Assembly: GCF_030056795.1 (NCBI RefSeq)
Contig: NZ_JASHKQ010000003.1
Coordinates: 233,627-297,626 of the forward strand
Reading direction: 5' to 3'
Source of the DNA: Rhodococcus sp. IEGM 1381
Lineage (GTDB): Bacteria; Actinomycetota; Actinomycetes; Mycobacteriales; Mycobacteriaceae
DNA: 64,000 nucleotides
Shown here in pieces: positions 16,820-25,404 of this stretch. Both the position numbers and the translations under genes were made by a program. The number at the start of each line of letters is the position of its first letter. The first letter of the stretch is position 1. The notes below the pieces were generated by a model, which made no database searches, was not told where the DNA came from, and saw only the letters and a list, made by a program, of their open reading frames with translations.

Positions 16820-19303
16820 CTAATCGATGTACCTATCAGATGCACCAGCGGTCCCCAAACCCACTATTTCCCGGATACGCGGGCGCCGCGAATTCCTCCA
16901 GTTATGCTGTTCCACGGCCACATTGATCGCCTCGATGCTTGACGGTTTCCACGAATTCTTCGTAGTAGCAAGCACAATCTCGTCGGCACCGAAAATCTCG
17001 GAAAGCAATGCCCTCTTCTTGGCTGCTTTCTTCTGATTTGAGCCCGAGTCCAGTTCGTCGGTTGACTTCGCCTCAGCAACGACGACACTGCCATCCACGT
17101 ACGCCAGCAGATCCGCTTCCGCAACTTTCTTGCCCGACAAGTCAGACACCTCAAGCTCTGAACAGTCGACGTAGTGATTGCGATGATTAACCGTTGACCG
17201 AAGGTAGGCGGCGAGAAGGAGAGGTACGTCGCCATTCTGACTCATGAGAGAGGTTGCGACAGGATGCAGATCATAAAACCAGTGCGGCTCGTCATGGGGC
17301 TGTTTCCATCGAGCAACCGAAAGCTGACTCGCATGCCCGCACCGGAGACAAGTGTTCGTTTGTTGCAACCTTCCGATCGACACGAAGTCTAGAGTTCCGC
17401 ACATCACGCAGTCCAACAAGAGCCCTCTGGTTAGGATCGTTTCAGCGAGGAGTAGATCGCATTGCTCTCGGGCCGCCTCAACAGACAATTTGGAAAGATT
17501 TACAATTCCGTCAAAATTTAGGTACACCGTGTCGCGAATTACGCAGCCTTCGCCGCCAGGAAACTGCTCGTGCGTGGTCTTTGCGCGGGGGACATAGCTG
17601 CGCAAGACTGATAGCAAGTCACTGGAAACGACGTCAAGCAATCTCGACCTCGAACCCAGCATCGCCTCAAGCACGTCACCATGTCTACCAGCAGGGGATA
17701 AAGATGCTTTAAAACCGCTCTGAGCTGCCATTGCCCGAGCCCACTTCTGCATACCGGGCTTACTAATTCTCGGTTTTGCCAGCCGTTGATCTGCGGCTGA
17801 GCCAGCTGGTACGAAACCGTAAGCAAGTGACTCGTAGGACAACCCGTCGCGCGCTACGCGAATCCAAGTGTCGTGTGGATTTTCGTCCCGATGCAAGAGC
17901 ACGTCACTCGGCATGTATCTGGCCGGCGGAATCGGCGTATCAGCCACATCCAAGTTGATCTGCACAGATAAATCAGAAACAAGCTGTAGGCGATCGTCCT
18001 GAACAATGGGAAGCGGCGGTGTGGCCGCGATCGTGGTTGTCCCGTGAATATCGCGAATAACAGGCATCACGGTGGTCGAGCTGAATTGCTCGTGCACTCC
18101 GAGGTGGCGCATTCCATAGCGGTCAAACTCAAGAATTTTATCGAGCCCTACCACGGGGAGGATTTTCCATGGAAGCCCATCTGCTGCATCCGACAACGAG
18201 AAACTAGACGAAACGCGCAGTACTTCATCCCGAAAGTCAGCAACTTCTTCAATATCGTACGAGATGGAGGTCACCATCGCCCCTCGTCCGCTACTACTGA
18301 GGGGCGGCGTGATGGAATCTCTCAGCAAACGGAGTATAAGGTCATGGTCACCGCCGTCGAGCATCGATTTCGGGATCCATTTTCCGCCTCCATACAATCT
18401 GTCCCAAATCATTGCTAAAGCGAAATCAGACGGGGAATCGCCGACAACGCAGAGGTTTCGGATACGACGGCTCGAACCACGACCGACAGTTTTGAGCCCA
18501 GTTGAAGTGGCGTCCCACGCGCTCGGTAGGCCATTCGCAATTCCGCGCCCCGGGTCAAGAGCAGCGTCTGGAACCACAGATGGGTGCCTGCCCTCTGCAC
18601 GAAAGAGCCACCGCAAGATCGCGGTTCTCTCCTTTTCACCAAGCGGTGACAGTCCCTTCTTCGGCGTCTCTAGTTGACCAAGACGCATTGCGACCGCAAC
18701 TCCAAGATCACCCTCCAAGAACGGCGACGCGGCCATGGGCATGGGGTCTGACGGCCTACGTACTTCATTCATCGAGGTTAATGCGCTCGACCGACTACTC
18801 AAGACGGAAGATTCTATGGTCGGTAAAACACGTTCGCGCTCATGCCAGGGTCGTTCGTGGCTGGACTCGCTCCCGCTCGACATCCTGTACGAGGAGCACT
18901 GGTCTACAAGCCAGTCGCGAGTTTCCGAGAGAATCGCATCGTCAACAATCTCTACTCGAAGGTCCCCCGCCAGCCGTGACCGGTCCTCGGCCTCGACGAT
19001 GCCCTGTTCGTCGAGTATTCGTGCAATTGTCCCTGGCGTCAGGTTGTCGACGTCCCCGACGGTATAACCAGACACCACTACATAGTCAGGGTCGTAAGCA
19101 ACGAGGGCATCACGAAGTCGCCCGTCAAGCGGGCCGGCGACGGCAGGCACCAGGACGAATCCGGCACCGCCCCACGTGTTATTAGCAGAACGCATCGCCA
19201 TCCGGGCGAAGTACTCCCAGTCCGACTCACTTCGAAAAATGACGGCCACACGAGGTGCTCTCAATCCCATTGTGACCGTTGCATATTCGATATTTGACGA
19301 CAC
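16820..19303 (-). CDS. unrecognised protein with zinc ribbon and PD-(D/E)XK-like nuclease end
   Basis: An 827-residue protein of no family I recognise. The N-terminus (APRVAVIFRSESDWEYFARM, then GGAGFVLVPAVAG and DPDYVVVSGYT) looks like an alpha/beta domain, and a second such block occurs near residue 270 (RNLCVVGDSPSDFALAMIWD). The C-terminal 200 residues carry a CVMC...CLRC zinc ribbon (residues 632-655), then E729-A-D731 and VVVAEAK (E744, K746), a plausible PD-(D/E)XK active site. The frame is open to 19312; the GTG at 19303 is chosen because GGAGG lies nine bases before it. It converges on the Qat operon. A defence nuclease is the best inference. Confidence 0.75.
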   Translation of the reverse strand: MSSNIEYATVTMGLRAPRVAVIFRSESDWEYFARMAMRSANNTWGGAGFVLVPAVAGPLDGRLRDALVAYDPDYVVVSGYTVGDVDNLTPGTIARILDEQGIVEAEDRSRLAGDLRVEIVDDAILSETRDWLVDQCSSYRMSSGSESSHERPWHERERVLPTIESSVLSSRSSALTSMNEVRRPSDPMPMAASPFLEGDLGVAVAMRLGQLETPKKGLSPLGEKERTAILRWLFRAEGRHPSVVPDAALDPGRGIANGLPSAWDATSTGLKTVGRGSSRRIRNLCVVGDSPSDFALAMIWDRLYGGGKWIPKSMLDGGDHDLILRLLRDSITPPLSSSGRGAMVTSISYDIEEVADFRDEVLRVSSSFSLSDAADGLPWKILPVVGLDKILEFDRYGMRHLGVHEQFSSTTVMPVIRDIHGTTTIAATPPLPIVQDDRLQLVSDLSVQINLDVADTPIPPARYMPSDVLLHRDENPHDTWIRVARDGLSYESLAYGFVPAGSAADQRLAKPRISKPGMQKWARAMAAQSGFKASLSPAGRHGDVLEAMLGSRSRLLDVVSSDLLSVLRSYVPRAKTTHEQFPGGEGCVIRDTVYLNFDGIVNLSKLSVEAAREQCDLLLAETILTRGLLLDCVMCGTLDFVSIGRLQQTNTCLRCGHASQLSVARWKQPHDEPHWFYDLHPVATSLMSQNGDVPLLLAAYLRSTVNHRNHYVDCSELEVSDLSGKKVAEADLLAYVDGSVVVAEAKSTDELDSGSNQKKAAKKRALLSEIFGADEIVLATTKNSWKPSSIEAINVAVEQHNWRNSRRPRIREIVGLGTAGASDRYID

Positions 19304-19648
19304 GCTCCGCAACCTCCCTCTCAGGCGGCCATCGAGATTCCGCCGACGAACAGTAAAGATACTGGTTGGGGCGGTCCGAACCTAAATCCAAGGGCAACAC
19401 GTTGTGGCCGCGTCCATTCATGGTCGTCTTTAAATTTCCCATCAGCTCTCCGACGACCACGGGGCCGGCTACCTGGACCTGCGCGGCCGGACTGTGCTAA
19501 ACACCTCCCACGGCCGTGTACGAAGCCCGGGCCGTCTCCAACGACCCAGCACCCTGACCGGACCCCGATTCGACCATCTCCGGCTGATGGCCATTGGACC
19601 CACTGTTCCGAAGTGACGACTTAGCAGTAATGAGCGACCAGGAGAGAA
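19304..19648. other. intergenic region with possible gene debris
   Basis: 345 bases between the large unknown gene and the HNH gene. Short frames with protein-like composition are interrupted by stops, suggesting a decayed gene, but none can be identified. It should contain the divergent promoters of both neighbours. Confidence 0.4.
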
Positions 19649-20452
19649 ATGACGATCAAGGCCCGTGATCGAAAGTTACTGTGGGGACGCTCGGGCATGT
19701 TGTGTGCCTTGTGTAAGAGGCCGTTGAGCCGGCGGTCAGCCTCGAACCGCGACCACGATGTTCTTATCGGCGAAGAAGCCCATATCGTGGGGCAAGGAGC
19801 GCGTGGGCCACGAGCGGGGTCAATACGTGAATCCGAGATCGACGGATACGACAACCTGATCCTGCTCTGCGCCAATGACCACACCATGATCGACAAGCAC
19901 ACCGGGTCCTATCCGACCGAACGCCTCTTGCAGATCAAGTCTGCACACGAGACGTGGGTGACTGAACGGCTCGACAGAAGAGAAGGTGCCTCGGCTCGAA
20001 CGGAACCAATACGGCTCCGAGCGGTCAAACCCGGGCACCCCATTCCCCTGCCGCGCTTGGAGTCCGGCCGAGAAGCTTGGAACGTTGTCGTCGGATCCAT
20101 GTCCTATCGATTCGAGTCACCTGAAGAGGGACCGGCTTCGGTGTTAGCTTGCGACACAGCAGACGAATTTCTACAAGAAATGAGCGATTGTGGTGAAATA
20201 AGCGAACACATCGTCGACGCTGGACGGCGTGCGATTCGCGACGCGGAGAGATCACTCGCATCTAGCCTATCCAGGCTCAAAGAACAGGGACTCTGTGCAT
20301 TCGGAGCGCAACGTTCGATGCTTCTGTCCGGCGGAGGGGAACTACCGAGTGCATGGCGTGAAGCAATTGTCATTGTGCGTCTCGCATCTGAAGTCGCAGA
20401 CGTGGACCCACTGATCGCAGTCGTCGCCGACGAAATATTCCGTCCAGTCTAA
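19649..20452 (+). CDS. HNH endonuclease-like protein
   Basis: A 267-residue protein with a complete N-terminal HNH domain: C19-A-L-C22, EEAHIVG (H45), and YDNLILLCANDHTMID with N69, C74 and H78. The cysteines and histidine would bind structural zinc, while H45, N69 and H78 form the DNA-cutting site. The C-terminal 150 residues have no known domain and probably sense a signal or partner; the helix at RRAIRDAERSLASSLSRLKE may be coiled coil. The ATG follows AGGAGAG. HNH proteins of this size in defence islands are often effectors. It is not adjacent to a methylase, so it is not an ordinary restriction gene. Confidence 0.8.
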   Translation: MTIKARDRKLLWGRSGMLCALCKRPLSRRSASNRDHDVLIGEEAHIVGQGARGPRAGSIRESEIDGYDNLILLCANDHTMIDKHTGSYPTERLLQIKSAHETWVTERLDRREGASARTEPIRLRAVKPGHPIPLPRLESGREAWNVVVGSMSYRFESPEEGPASVLACDTADEFLQEMSDCGEISEHIVDAGRRAIRDAERSLASSLSRLKEQGLCAFGAQRSMLLSGGGELPSAWREAIVIVRLASEVADVDPLIAVVADEIFRPV

Positions 20453-20593
20453 ACCTGCAGTCGCGAGCCGATATCGGAATCATGACACCGGCGGCTGCCC
20501 AATTGATCCGACACCTTGAAGTAAGTGCCACGCATCTGATTGATGCTGGACTATCTTCGGCGGCAAGGGTCGAGCTCCCCACGAAGAAAACCG

Positions 20594-20806
20594 ATGCCGA
20601 CTTCCTACCTCACCGCCACTCTCCGCGACACGGTCGGCGAACCGGAGGAGTTGCTCTACGGTGGCCGCAAGATGCACCGCCACCTGCGCAGGAATGGCCA
20701 GCACGCGGCTGCCCGCACATTCGACCGCCTCATGGGCGACGAAGGAAGGTCCAGCGCCGTCCAAGGCAAACGGCACCGCACCACGATCCACGGCGGCAAG
20801 AACTAA
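20594..20806 (+). pseudogene. IS3-family transposase (OrfB) remnant
   Basis: The frame reads ELLYGGRKMHRHLRRNG, then ARTFDRLMGDEGRSSAVQG and KRHRTTI. This matches the N-terminal helix-turn-helix part of IS3 OrfB (pattern YGxRKxWxxLRR ... RLMR ... GVxRGKxxRTT). The DDE catalytic core is absent, the frame stops at 20806, and no terminal inverted repeats are seen. Confidence 0.6.
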
Positions 20807-21406
20807 CTCCAAACGAGCCCTGACCTGCGCACTGACCCAGGACGTCGGCGGCTACCGCGCTGCTCAATCTACGACGCCCAGTGCCTGGTGTCGGTTCTCG
20901 CGGCAACACCTGTCGACATGTAGCTCGTCGAGCCGTCGTCCGAGCGGTGCAGCCAACGTTTCCACGTGATGACTGCGGACCGGACAAAACCGTCGAACTC
21001 GCCACGATCCTCGAACTCCCCGAGGTGGGCACCACCGAGCACCAGGTCCGTCTCGACACCGCAGGAATTGCCTGTTTCTTCTCATGCTCGGCCGTCGTTT
21101 GAATGCCGATACTGCTCAAGCAACTGCCGCGGAATGCCCGCGGATACTGGCCGCGTTCGGTTGCAGAAGCTCAAAAAGATGAGTAAGTGATGACTGGAGC
21201 ATCCACAGACGTCCATCAGCTACCCGGCGGTGCGAATCCGGCACACAACTCGCAGGTCAGCGGCATAGCAGCCGGAACCTGACTCCCAGTATTTGCGATT
21301 AAGAGTCAAGTCTCCGAAACGCCCTCCGGCACTTGCGAACCCGCAGGTCACAGAATTGTCCATTCTTGCCAAGCTAGCGGTCGCCTAGTCGTACCTAGAC
21401 AACGAA
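20807..21406. other. right end of island, no supported gene
   Basis: About 600 bases. Open frames are short and unrecognised; no integrase motif is found. It contains the third copy of the 14-base repeat at 21172-21185. Confidence 0.4.
21172..21185 (+). repeat. 14-base repeat, variant copy 3
   Basis: CAAAAAGATGAGTA, matching 12 of 14 bases of the copies at 9975 and 10206, and lying 262 bases inside the right att repeat. Confidence 0.35.
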
Positions 21407-21446
21407 AAGTGCCCCTGACCAGCGAATATGCTGCTCAGGGGCACTT
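21407..21446 (-). terminator. terminator of tRNA-Lys
   Basis: A perfect 12-bp stem (AAGTGCCCCTGA / TCAGGGGCACTT) with a 16-base loop, followed on the minus strand by TTTTCGTT. It begins five bases after the tRNA 3' end. Confidence 0.8.
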
Positions 21447-21447
21447 C

Positions 21448-21484
21448 TTGTGCGCCATCAGGGATTCGAACCCCGGACCCGCTG
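21448..21484 (-). repeat. right attachment-site repeat within tRNA-Lys
   Basis: 37 bases identical to 10054-10090, covering the 3' part of the intact tRNA-Lys gene. Together the two copies define the ends of the island. Confidence 0.85.
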
Positions 21485-21524
21485 ATTAAGAGTCAGCTGC
21501 TCTAACCAACTGAGCTAATGGCGC
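21451..21524 (-). tRNA. tRNA-Lys (anticodon CTT)
   Basis: A complete 74-base cloverleaf: acceptor GCGCCAT pairing with ATGGCGC, D arm AGCTCAGTTGGTTAGAGC, anticodon stem GCTGA/TCAGC with loop CTCTTAA (anticodon CTT, reading AAG), T arm with GGTTCGAATC, discriminator A. CCA is not encoded. It serves as the island's integration target. Confidence 0.97.
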
Positions 21525-21616
21525 CGATCCGCACCGCGTGTTCTCTGCGGTGCGGGAGAAACATTAACAGCAGATGCCGCCAGATGTGAAATCGGCTGGT
21601 CGGAGCACCTGCTGCG

Positions 21617-21838
21617 TCAGTTGAAGATCCTGCGAACCACGAGAACTGCCACCACTGCGCCCACTCCGAGGAGGGTGAACTTCACTGCCGGCTCGTTGAG
21701 CTTGGCCACGACGGACTGCTTGGTGTTGGCGACGATGTTCTTGGGGCTGGCACGGACGCTCAGCTCGTCCAGGGTGCTGGCGAGCTGATTGCGAGCGGCC
21801 TCGATCTCGCGCTCGATTCGGTCGGTGTCCTTGGCCAC
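21617..21838 (-). CDS. DUF3618 small membrane protein
   Basis: A 73-residue protein of the Rv2520c type: a charged helix (KDTDRIEREIEAARNQLAST LDELS) that defines DUF3618, then a single C-terminal membrane helix (FTLLGVGAVVAVLVVRRIF). Function unknown. The GTG at 21838 follows GGAGGAC and is chosen over the upstream ATG at 21859. It is divergent from bcp, as in mycobacteria. Confidence 0.85.
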   Translation of the reverse strand: MAKDTDRIEREIEAARNQLASTLDELSVRASPKNIVANTKQSVVAKLNEPAVKFTLLGVGAVVAVLVVRRIFN

Positions 21839-21915
21839 GTGTCCTCCAACTTGTTGCAAATAGTCTCGGTCGCAGTCGAGCCTAGAGCACGACGATATTT
21901 CGATAGTCTCGTGCG

Positions 21916-22389
21916 GTGACCGAATACAGCAAGCTCGAGCCGGGCGACACCGCTCCGGCGTTCACCCTGCCCGATGCCGACGGCAAAGACGTCTCTCTCG
22001 CCGACTACGCAGGCAAGAAGGTGATCGTGTACTTCTACCCCGCCGCGAGCACCCCGGGCTGCACCAAGCAGGCCTGCGACTTCCGCGACAGCCTCGCCGA
22101 GTTGAACGGCGAAGGCCTCGAGGTCATCGGCATCTCCCCCGACAAGCCCGCCAAGCTCGCGAAGTTCCGCGACAAGGAAGAGCTGACGTTCCCGCTGCTC
22201 TCCGACGAGGAGAAGACGACGCTGCAGGCGTGGGGCGCATTCGGGGAGAAGAAGAACTACGGCAAGGTTTACGAGGGCGTCATTCGCTCCACGTTCCTCG
22301 TGGACGAGGCCGGCAAGATCGAGGTGGCGCAGTACAACGTTCGCGCCACCGGCCACGTCGCCAAACTCCGCCGCGATCTAGCCGTCTGA
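21916..22389 (+). CDS. bcp: thioredoxin-dependent thiol peroxidase (peroxiredoxin Bcp)
   Basis: Reduces hydrogen peroxide and organic hydroperoxides with electrons from thioredoxin, in the cytoplasm. 157 residues, the usual length. The peroxidatic cysteine is in STPGCTKQACDF; the second cysteine five residues later is the resolving one typical of the Bcp/PrxQ group. GVIRSTFLVDEAGKI and the conserved start PAFTLPDADGK complete the fold. GTG start at 21916. Its last 12 bases overlap the end of the convergent M20 peptidase gene. Corresponds to Rv2521 by position. Confidence 0.95.
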   Translation: MTEYSKLEPGDTAPAFTLPDADGKDVSLADYAGKKVIVYFYPAASTPGCTKQACDFRDSLAELNGEGLEVIGISPDKPAKLAKFRDKEELTFPLLSDEEKTTLQAWGAFGEKKNYGKVYEGVIRSTFLVDEAGKIEVAQYNVRATGHVAKLRRDLAV

Positions 22390-23742
22390 CCCGGCGAGCC
22401 GCTGCAGGAACAACGCTTCGGCGACGGCCATCTTCTCGATCTCCGTCGGGTCCACGCTCTCGTTGGGAGCGTGGATCCGGCACCGAGGTTCCTCGACGCC
22501 CATCAGCACGATCTCGGCGTCCGGCAGCACCTGAGCCAACGCGTTGCACAGCGGAATGGACCCGCCCTGCCCGGCGGTCCCCATCGGATGCCCGAATGCC
22601 TCTTCCAGCGCCTCGGACAGTGCCGCGTAGCCCGGTCCGTCGGTCCTGGCCCGGAAGGGCGATCCGACAGCCTCACGCTCGACGGTGACGCGCGCATTCC
22701 ACGGCGTTCGCGCCTGAAGATGAGCCACCAGAGCATCCTGAGCCGTCCGGGGATCCATTCCCGGCGGCACGCGCAGATTGAGCCGCGCGGACGCACGCGG
22801 TGAGATCGCCGCCGCAGACCCCACGACGGGCGGGCAGTCGATCCCCAGAATGGTCAGAGCGGGCCGCGCCCACACTGCATCGGCCACAGTGCCCGAGCCA
22901 GCCAGCCCGACGCCGTCGAGCACCCCGGCATCGGAGCGGAACTGCTCAGTCTCGTACGCGACTCCGTCCCACGTCTGCACTCCGTCGAGACCGTCGACCA
23001 CGGTGTCGCCCTGCTCGTTGCGCAGCGTGGAAAGCACCTGCACCAACGCGGCGAGAGCATCGGGAGCTGGACCGCCGTACATGCCGGAATGAACCTCTCC
23101 TGCAAGTGTTTCCACGTGTACCACCACGTTGGCTATACCGCGAAGCGTGGTCGTCACCGTCGGCAGGCCCACTCGCGCGTTCCCGGTGTCGCCGATGACG
23201 ACCACGTCGGCGGCGAACAGTTCCGGTCGCTGCTCCACGAGCGCTTCGAGCCCTCCCGTGCCCGTCTCTTCCGAACCCTCACAGACGATCCGAACGCCGA
23301 CGCCGATCGACTCCCCCAGCGCCCGCAGCGCCAACAGGTGCATGATCACGTTGCCCTTGCAGTCGGCCGATCCTCGCCCGTACCACCGACCGTCTCGTTC
23401 GGTCAGCTCGAAAGGTTCACTGTCCCAGAGATTCTGCTCTCCCGGAGGCTGAACGTCGTAGTGCGAGTAGAGCAGAACGGTCGGCGCTCCCGCGGGTGCC
23501 GGACGCGAGCCGACAACGGCCAGTGAGCCGTCGACCGTCTCGATCAGCTGGACGTCCGGAACACCCGCATCCAGGAAAGCCTGTTGCACCCAGTGCGCCG
23601 CACCGATGCATTCCTCGACCGGAAACTGCCGGGGATCGTGTACCGACGTGAACCGAACCAGCTCTGCCAACTCCGCTTTCGCTCGGGGCATCGCTGCTTC
23701 GATGTGAGATCGAACGTCCACGGGTGGTGCGTCGGCAGGCAT
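22378..23742 (-). CDS. M20-family dipeptidase
   Basis: A 454-residue zinc-dependent peptidase of the M20/M25/M40 group, cleaving dipeptides or related amide bonds in the cytoplasm. Metal ligands: H and D in LLYSHYDVQP, D in GRGSADCKGN, the EE pair in CEGSEETGTGG, D in VVIGDTGN, and the late H in RCRIHAPNES. A dimerisation domain sits in the middle (NVVVHVETLAGEVHSGMYGG). Same position as Rv2522c beside bcp. Substrate not determined. Confidence 0.92.
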   Translation of the reverse strand: MPADAPPVDVRSHIEAAMPRAKAELAELVRFTSVHDPRQFPVEECIGAAHWVQQAFLDAGVPDVQLIETVDGSLAVVGSRPAPAGAPTVLLYSHYDVQPPGEQNLWDSEPFELTERDGRWYGRGSADCKGNVIMHLLALRALGESIGVGVRIVCEGSEETGTGGLEALVEQRPELFAADVVVIGDTGNARVGLPTVTTTLRGIANVVVHVETLAGEVHSGMYGGPAPDALAALVQVLSTLRNEQGDTVVDGLDGVQTWDGVAYETEQFRSDAGVLDGVGLAGSGTVADAVWARPALTILGIDCPPVVGSAAAISPRASARLNLRVPPGMDPRTAQDALVAHLQARTPWNARVTVEREAVGSPFRARTDGPGYAALSEALEEAFGHPMGTAGQGGSIPLCNALAQVLPDAEIVLMGVEEPRCRIHAPNESVDPTEIEKMAVAEALFLQRLAGSDG

Positions 23743-23816
23743 GAGTCCTCCAAACGAGAAAATGACAGACGGGCTCTCGCCAGTCTGTCATCACTCGTAA
23801 CGCGGAGCGCCCGCTG

Positions 23817-25133
23817 TCAGCCCCCGGCCAACTCCTGGTGAATCCACTCACCGGTTTGCTGCCAGTGTCGATCCCACGCTTCTTGCTCCAGTTGCTCCTG
23901 AGACTTTCCCGGCTCCGGCACAACCGACGGAACGGTGAACTGCGGAGGGTCGACCTTCGTCGGAGCGGGAGCCGGCTGCGGAGCGACCACGGCCGGCGGC
24001 GCATCCTGCGTGGCCCACGCGCCCGTTGTCGGTGTGGCAACGGTTGCCGAATCCTCGGGCGGAGGAATCGTCTCGGGTGGCGGCGCAATGGCAGGTGCCG
24101 GTGCGGCCAGGGCAGCCGGGTCGGTCGTCGTCATCGGGTCCACGTAACGGGTTGCCCCGGCCAGATCGGCACCGGCATCACGCTGGGCGGCGCTCTGCTC
24201 CGCGGTCGATTCCGAGTCACCCGGCAACGTCGCAGCAACCGCGACACCTGCCGACAGCACGCCCGCCAGCAGGACGGCCGCGAAAACGAGCTTGCGACCG
24301 GATCTCCCGGCCTGTAATGGCTTCGAGTCGGCAACCGTCGGCACTGCGGACGCAGAAACAGCGGTCACGAGTAGTGGCGTCGCGACGGTGTTCTGAGCGT
24401 CGGCCTCTTCGGGTTCGGCAGCCTGCTCCGGCTCCGAATCGGCGGACAACGGCTCCACCGGCGCTGCGACTGCCTCTTCCACTGGGGCGGGCCCGTCCGC
24501 GAGCGCCAGTAGCGCAGCCCCTCGTGCGGCGATCTGATCGGCGTCTCCCACTCGCACCACGGGAACGCCGAGTCCGAGAGCCAGGATGTCCACGAGGTCG
24601 CGATTGCTCGACGAGTCGCCGAACAGGGCCACGAACTCGGGCTTCTTCCCGGAGTGATCCACTACGTCCCACGCCAGCGGAATGGTGCTGCCGATGCGTT
24701 CAGGCGACATCGAATCCAGCTCGGCGGTTCTTGTGGGAGTGAACGATGCCTCTGCTGCGTCCGCAAGAGAGATGGAGACGCCTGCCTCACCCATGTAATA
24801 CAGGAGCACCGTCTTCGCGTCGGCGAGTTCATTCGATTGACCCAGCCAGGTCAGGAACGACTCGGTCGCCGAACACAGCGTCACGGGTTCGTCGCCGAGA
24901 GCACCGCTGAATTCAGCGCGTTCCGCCTCGGATCGATAGACCACGCCTATTGCGTCGACGTCGGTATCGAGGGTCGCGGCCTCGGCGCGCATGGTCGCGA
25001 TCGCTTCGGTCAGTACGGTGGCCGCGTCGGGGTGCAGTGGCGTCGTCCGATCGGCGAGTACCTCGCCTGAGGTCGGCTCGACCAGAATTGTCTGCATCGA
25101 GCCAGATTCGATCGCTATACCAATGGTTGCCAT
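23817..25133 (-). CDS. membrane-anchored actin/Hsp70-like protein with proline-rich tail
   Basis: 438 residues. The first 230 have an ATPase-like fold pattern (TIGIAIESGSMQTILVEPTS, KTVLLYYMGEAGVSISLADA, EFVALFGDSSSNRDLVDILA) like the DUF7159 proteins of mycobacteria, though the nucleotide-binding loops are not well kept. An acidic linker leads to one membrane helix (LVFAAVLLAGVLSAGVAVAA, about residue 290) and a Pro/Ala-rich tail outside the cell ending in a helical segment with QEAWDRHWQQTGEW. Likely a cell-envelope protein. The ATG at 25133 follows GGGAGA, so the longer frame to 25382 is not used. Confidence 0.65.
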   Translation of the reverse strand: MATIGIAIESGSMQTILVEPTSGEVLADRTTPLHPDAATVLTEAIATMRAEAATLDTDVDAIGVVYRSEAERAEFSGALGDEPVTLCSATESFLTWLGQSNELADAKTVLLYYMGEAGVSISLADAAEASFTPTRTAELDSMSPERIGSTIPLAWDVVDHSGKKPEFVALFGDSSSNRDLVDILALGLGVPVVRVGDADQIAARGAALLALADGPAPVEEAVAAPVEPLSADSEPEQAAEPEEADAQNTVATPLLVTAVSASAVPTVADSKPLQAGRSGRKLVFAAVLLAGVLSAGVAVAATLPGDSESTAEQSAAQRDAGADLAGATRYVDPMTTTDPAALAAPAPAIAPPPETIPPPEDSATVATPTTGAWATQDAPPAVVAPQPAPAPTKVDPPQFTVPSVVPEPGKSQEQLEQEAWDRHWQQTGEWIHQELAGG

Positions 25134-25404
25134 TGCAGTCTCCCTGTGCTCAGGGTGGAGGCACCCGACCATGAACGTCATCCAGCGGATCCGAACGACG
25201 ATCACCCTGCACGGAAATTGATTCTGTTCCCTGAACCATACCTGTTGACGGTTAAATTGGTCCAGATCAGTCTTGGAGTTTGTCACATGAGTAGCAACCG
25301 GCCGTTGTCGCCGACCCCAGGTTCGTTCGAGACTCTCGGCCGCCGACCCGCAGGTAACGGACCAGGTGTGGCTACCGGGCACGTCCGCCGGATAGCCTGA
25401 CCGG

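Larger units (their letters stand above)
10091..21447. mobile_element. genomic (defence) island inserted at tRNA-Lys
   Basis: About 11.4 kb lies between two 37-bp copies of the tRNA-Lys 3' end; the intact tRNA is on the right. The interior is visibly more A/T-rich than the flanks and carries only accessory genes: a HEPN-like protein, a Qat operon, an unknown nuclease-like protein and an HNH endonuclease, plus broken pieces of a KAP ATPase and an IS3 transposase. No intact integrase, excisionase, relaxase or replication gene is seen, so it is probably an immobile relic of an integrative element. Gene-order comparison with a strain lacking the insert would confirm the ends. Confidence 0.8.
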
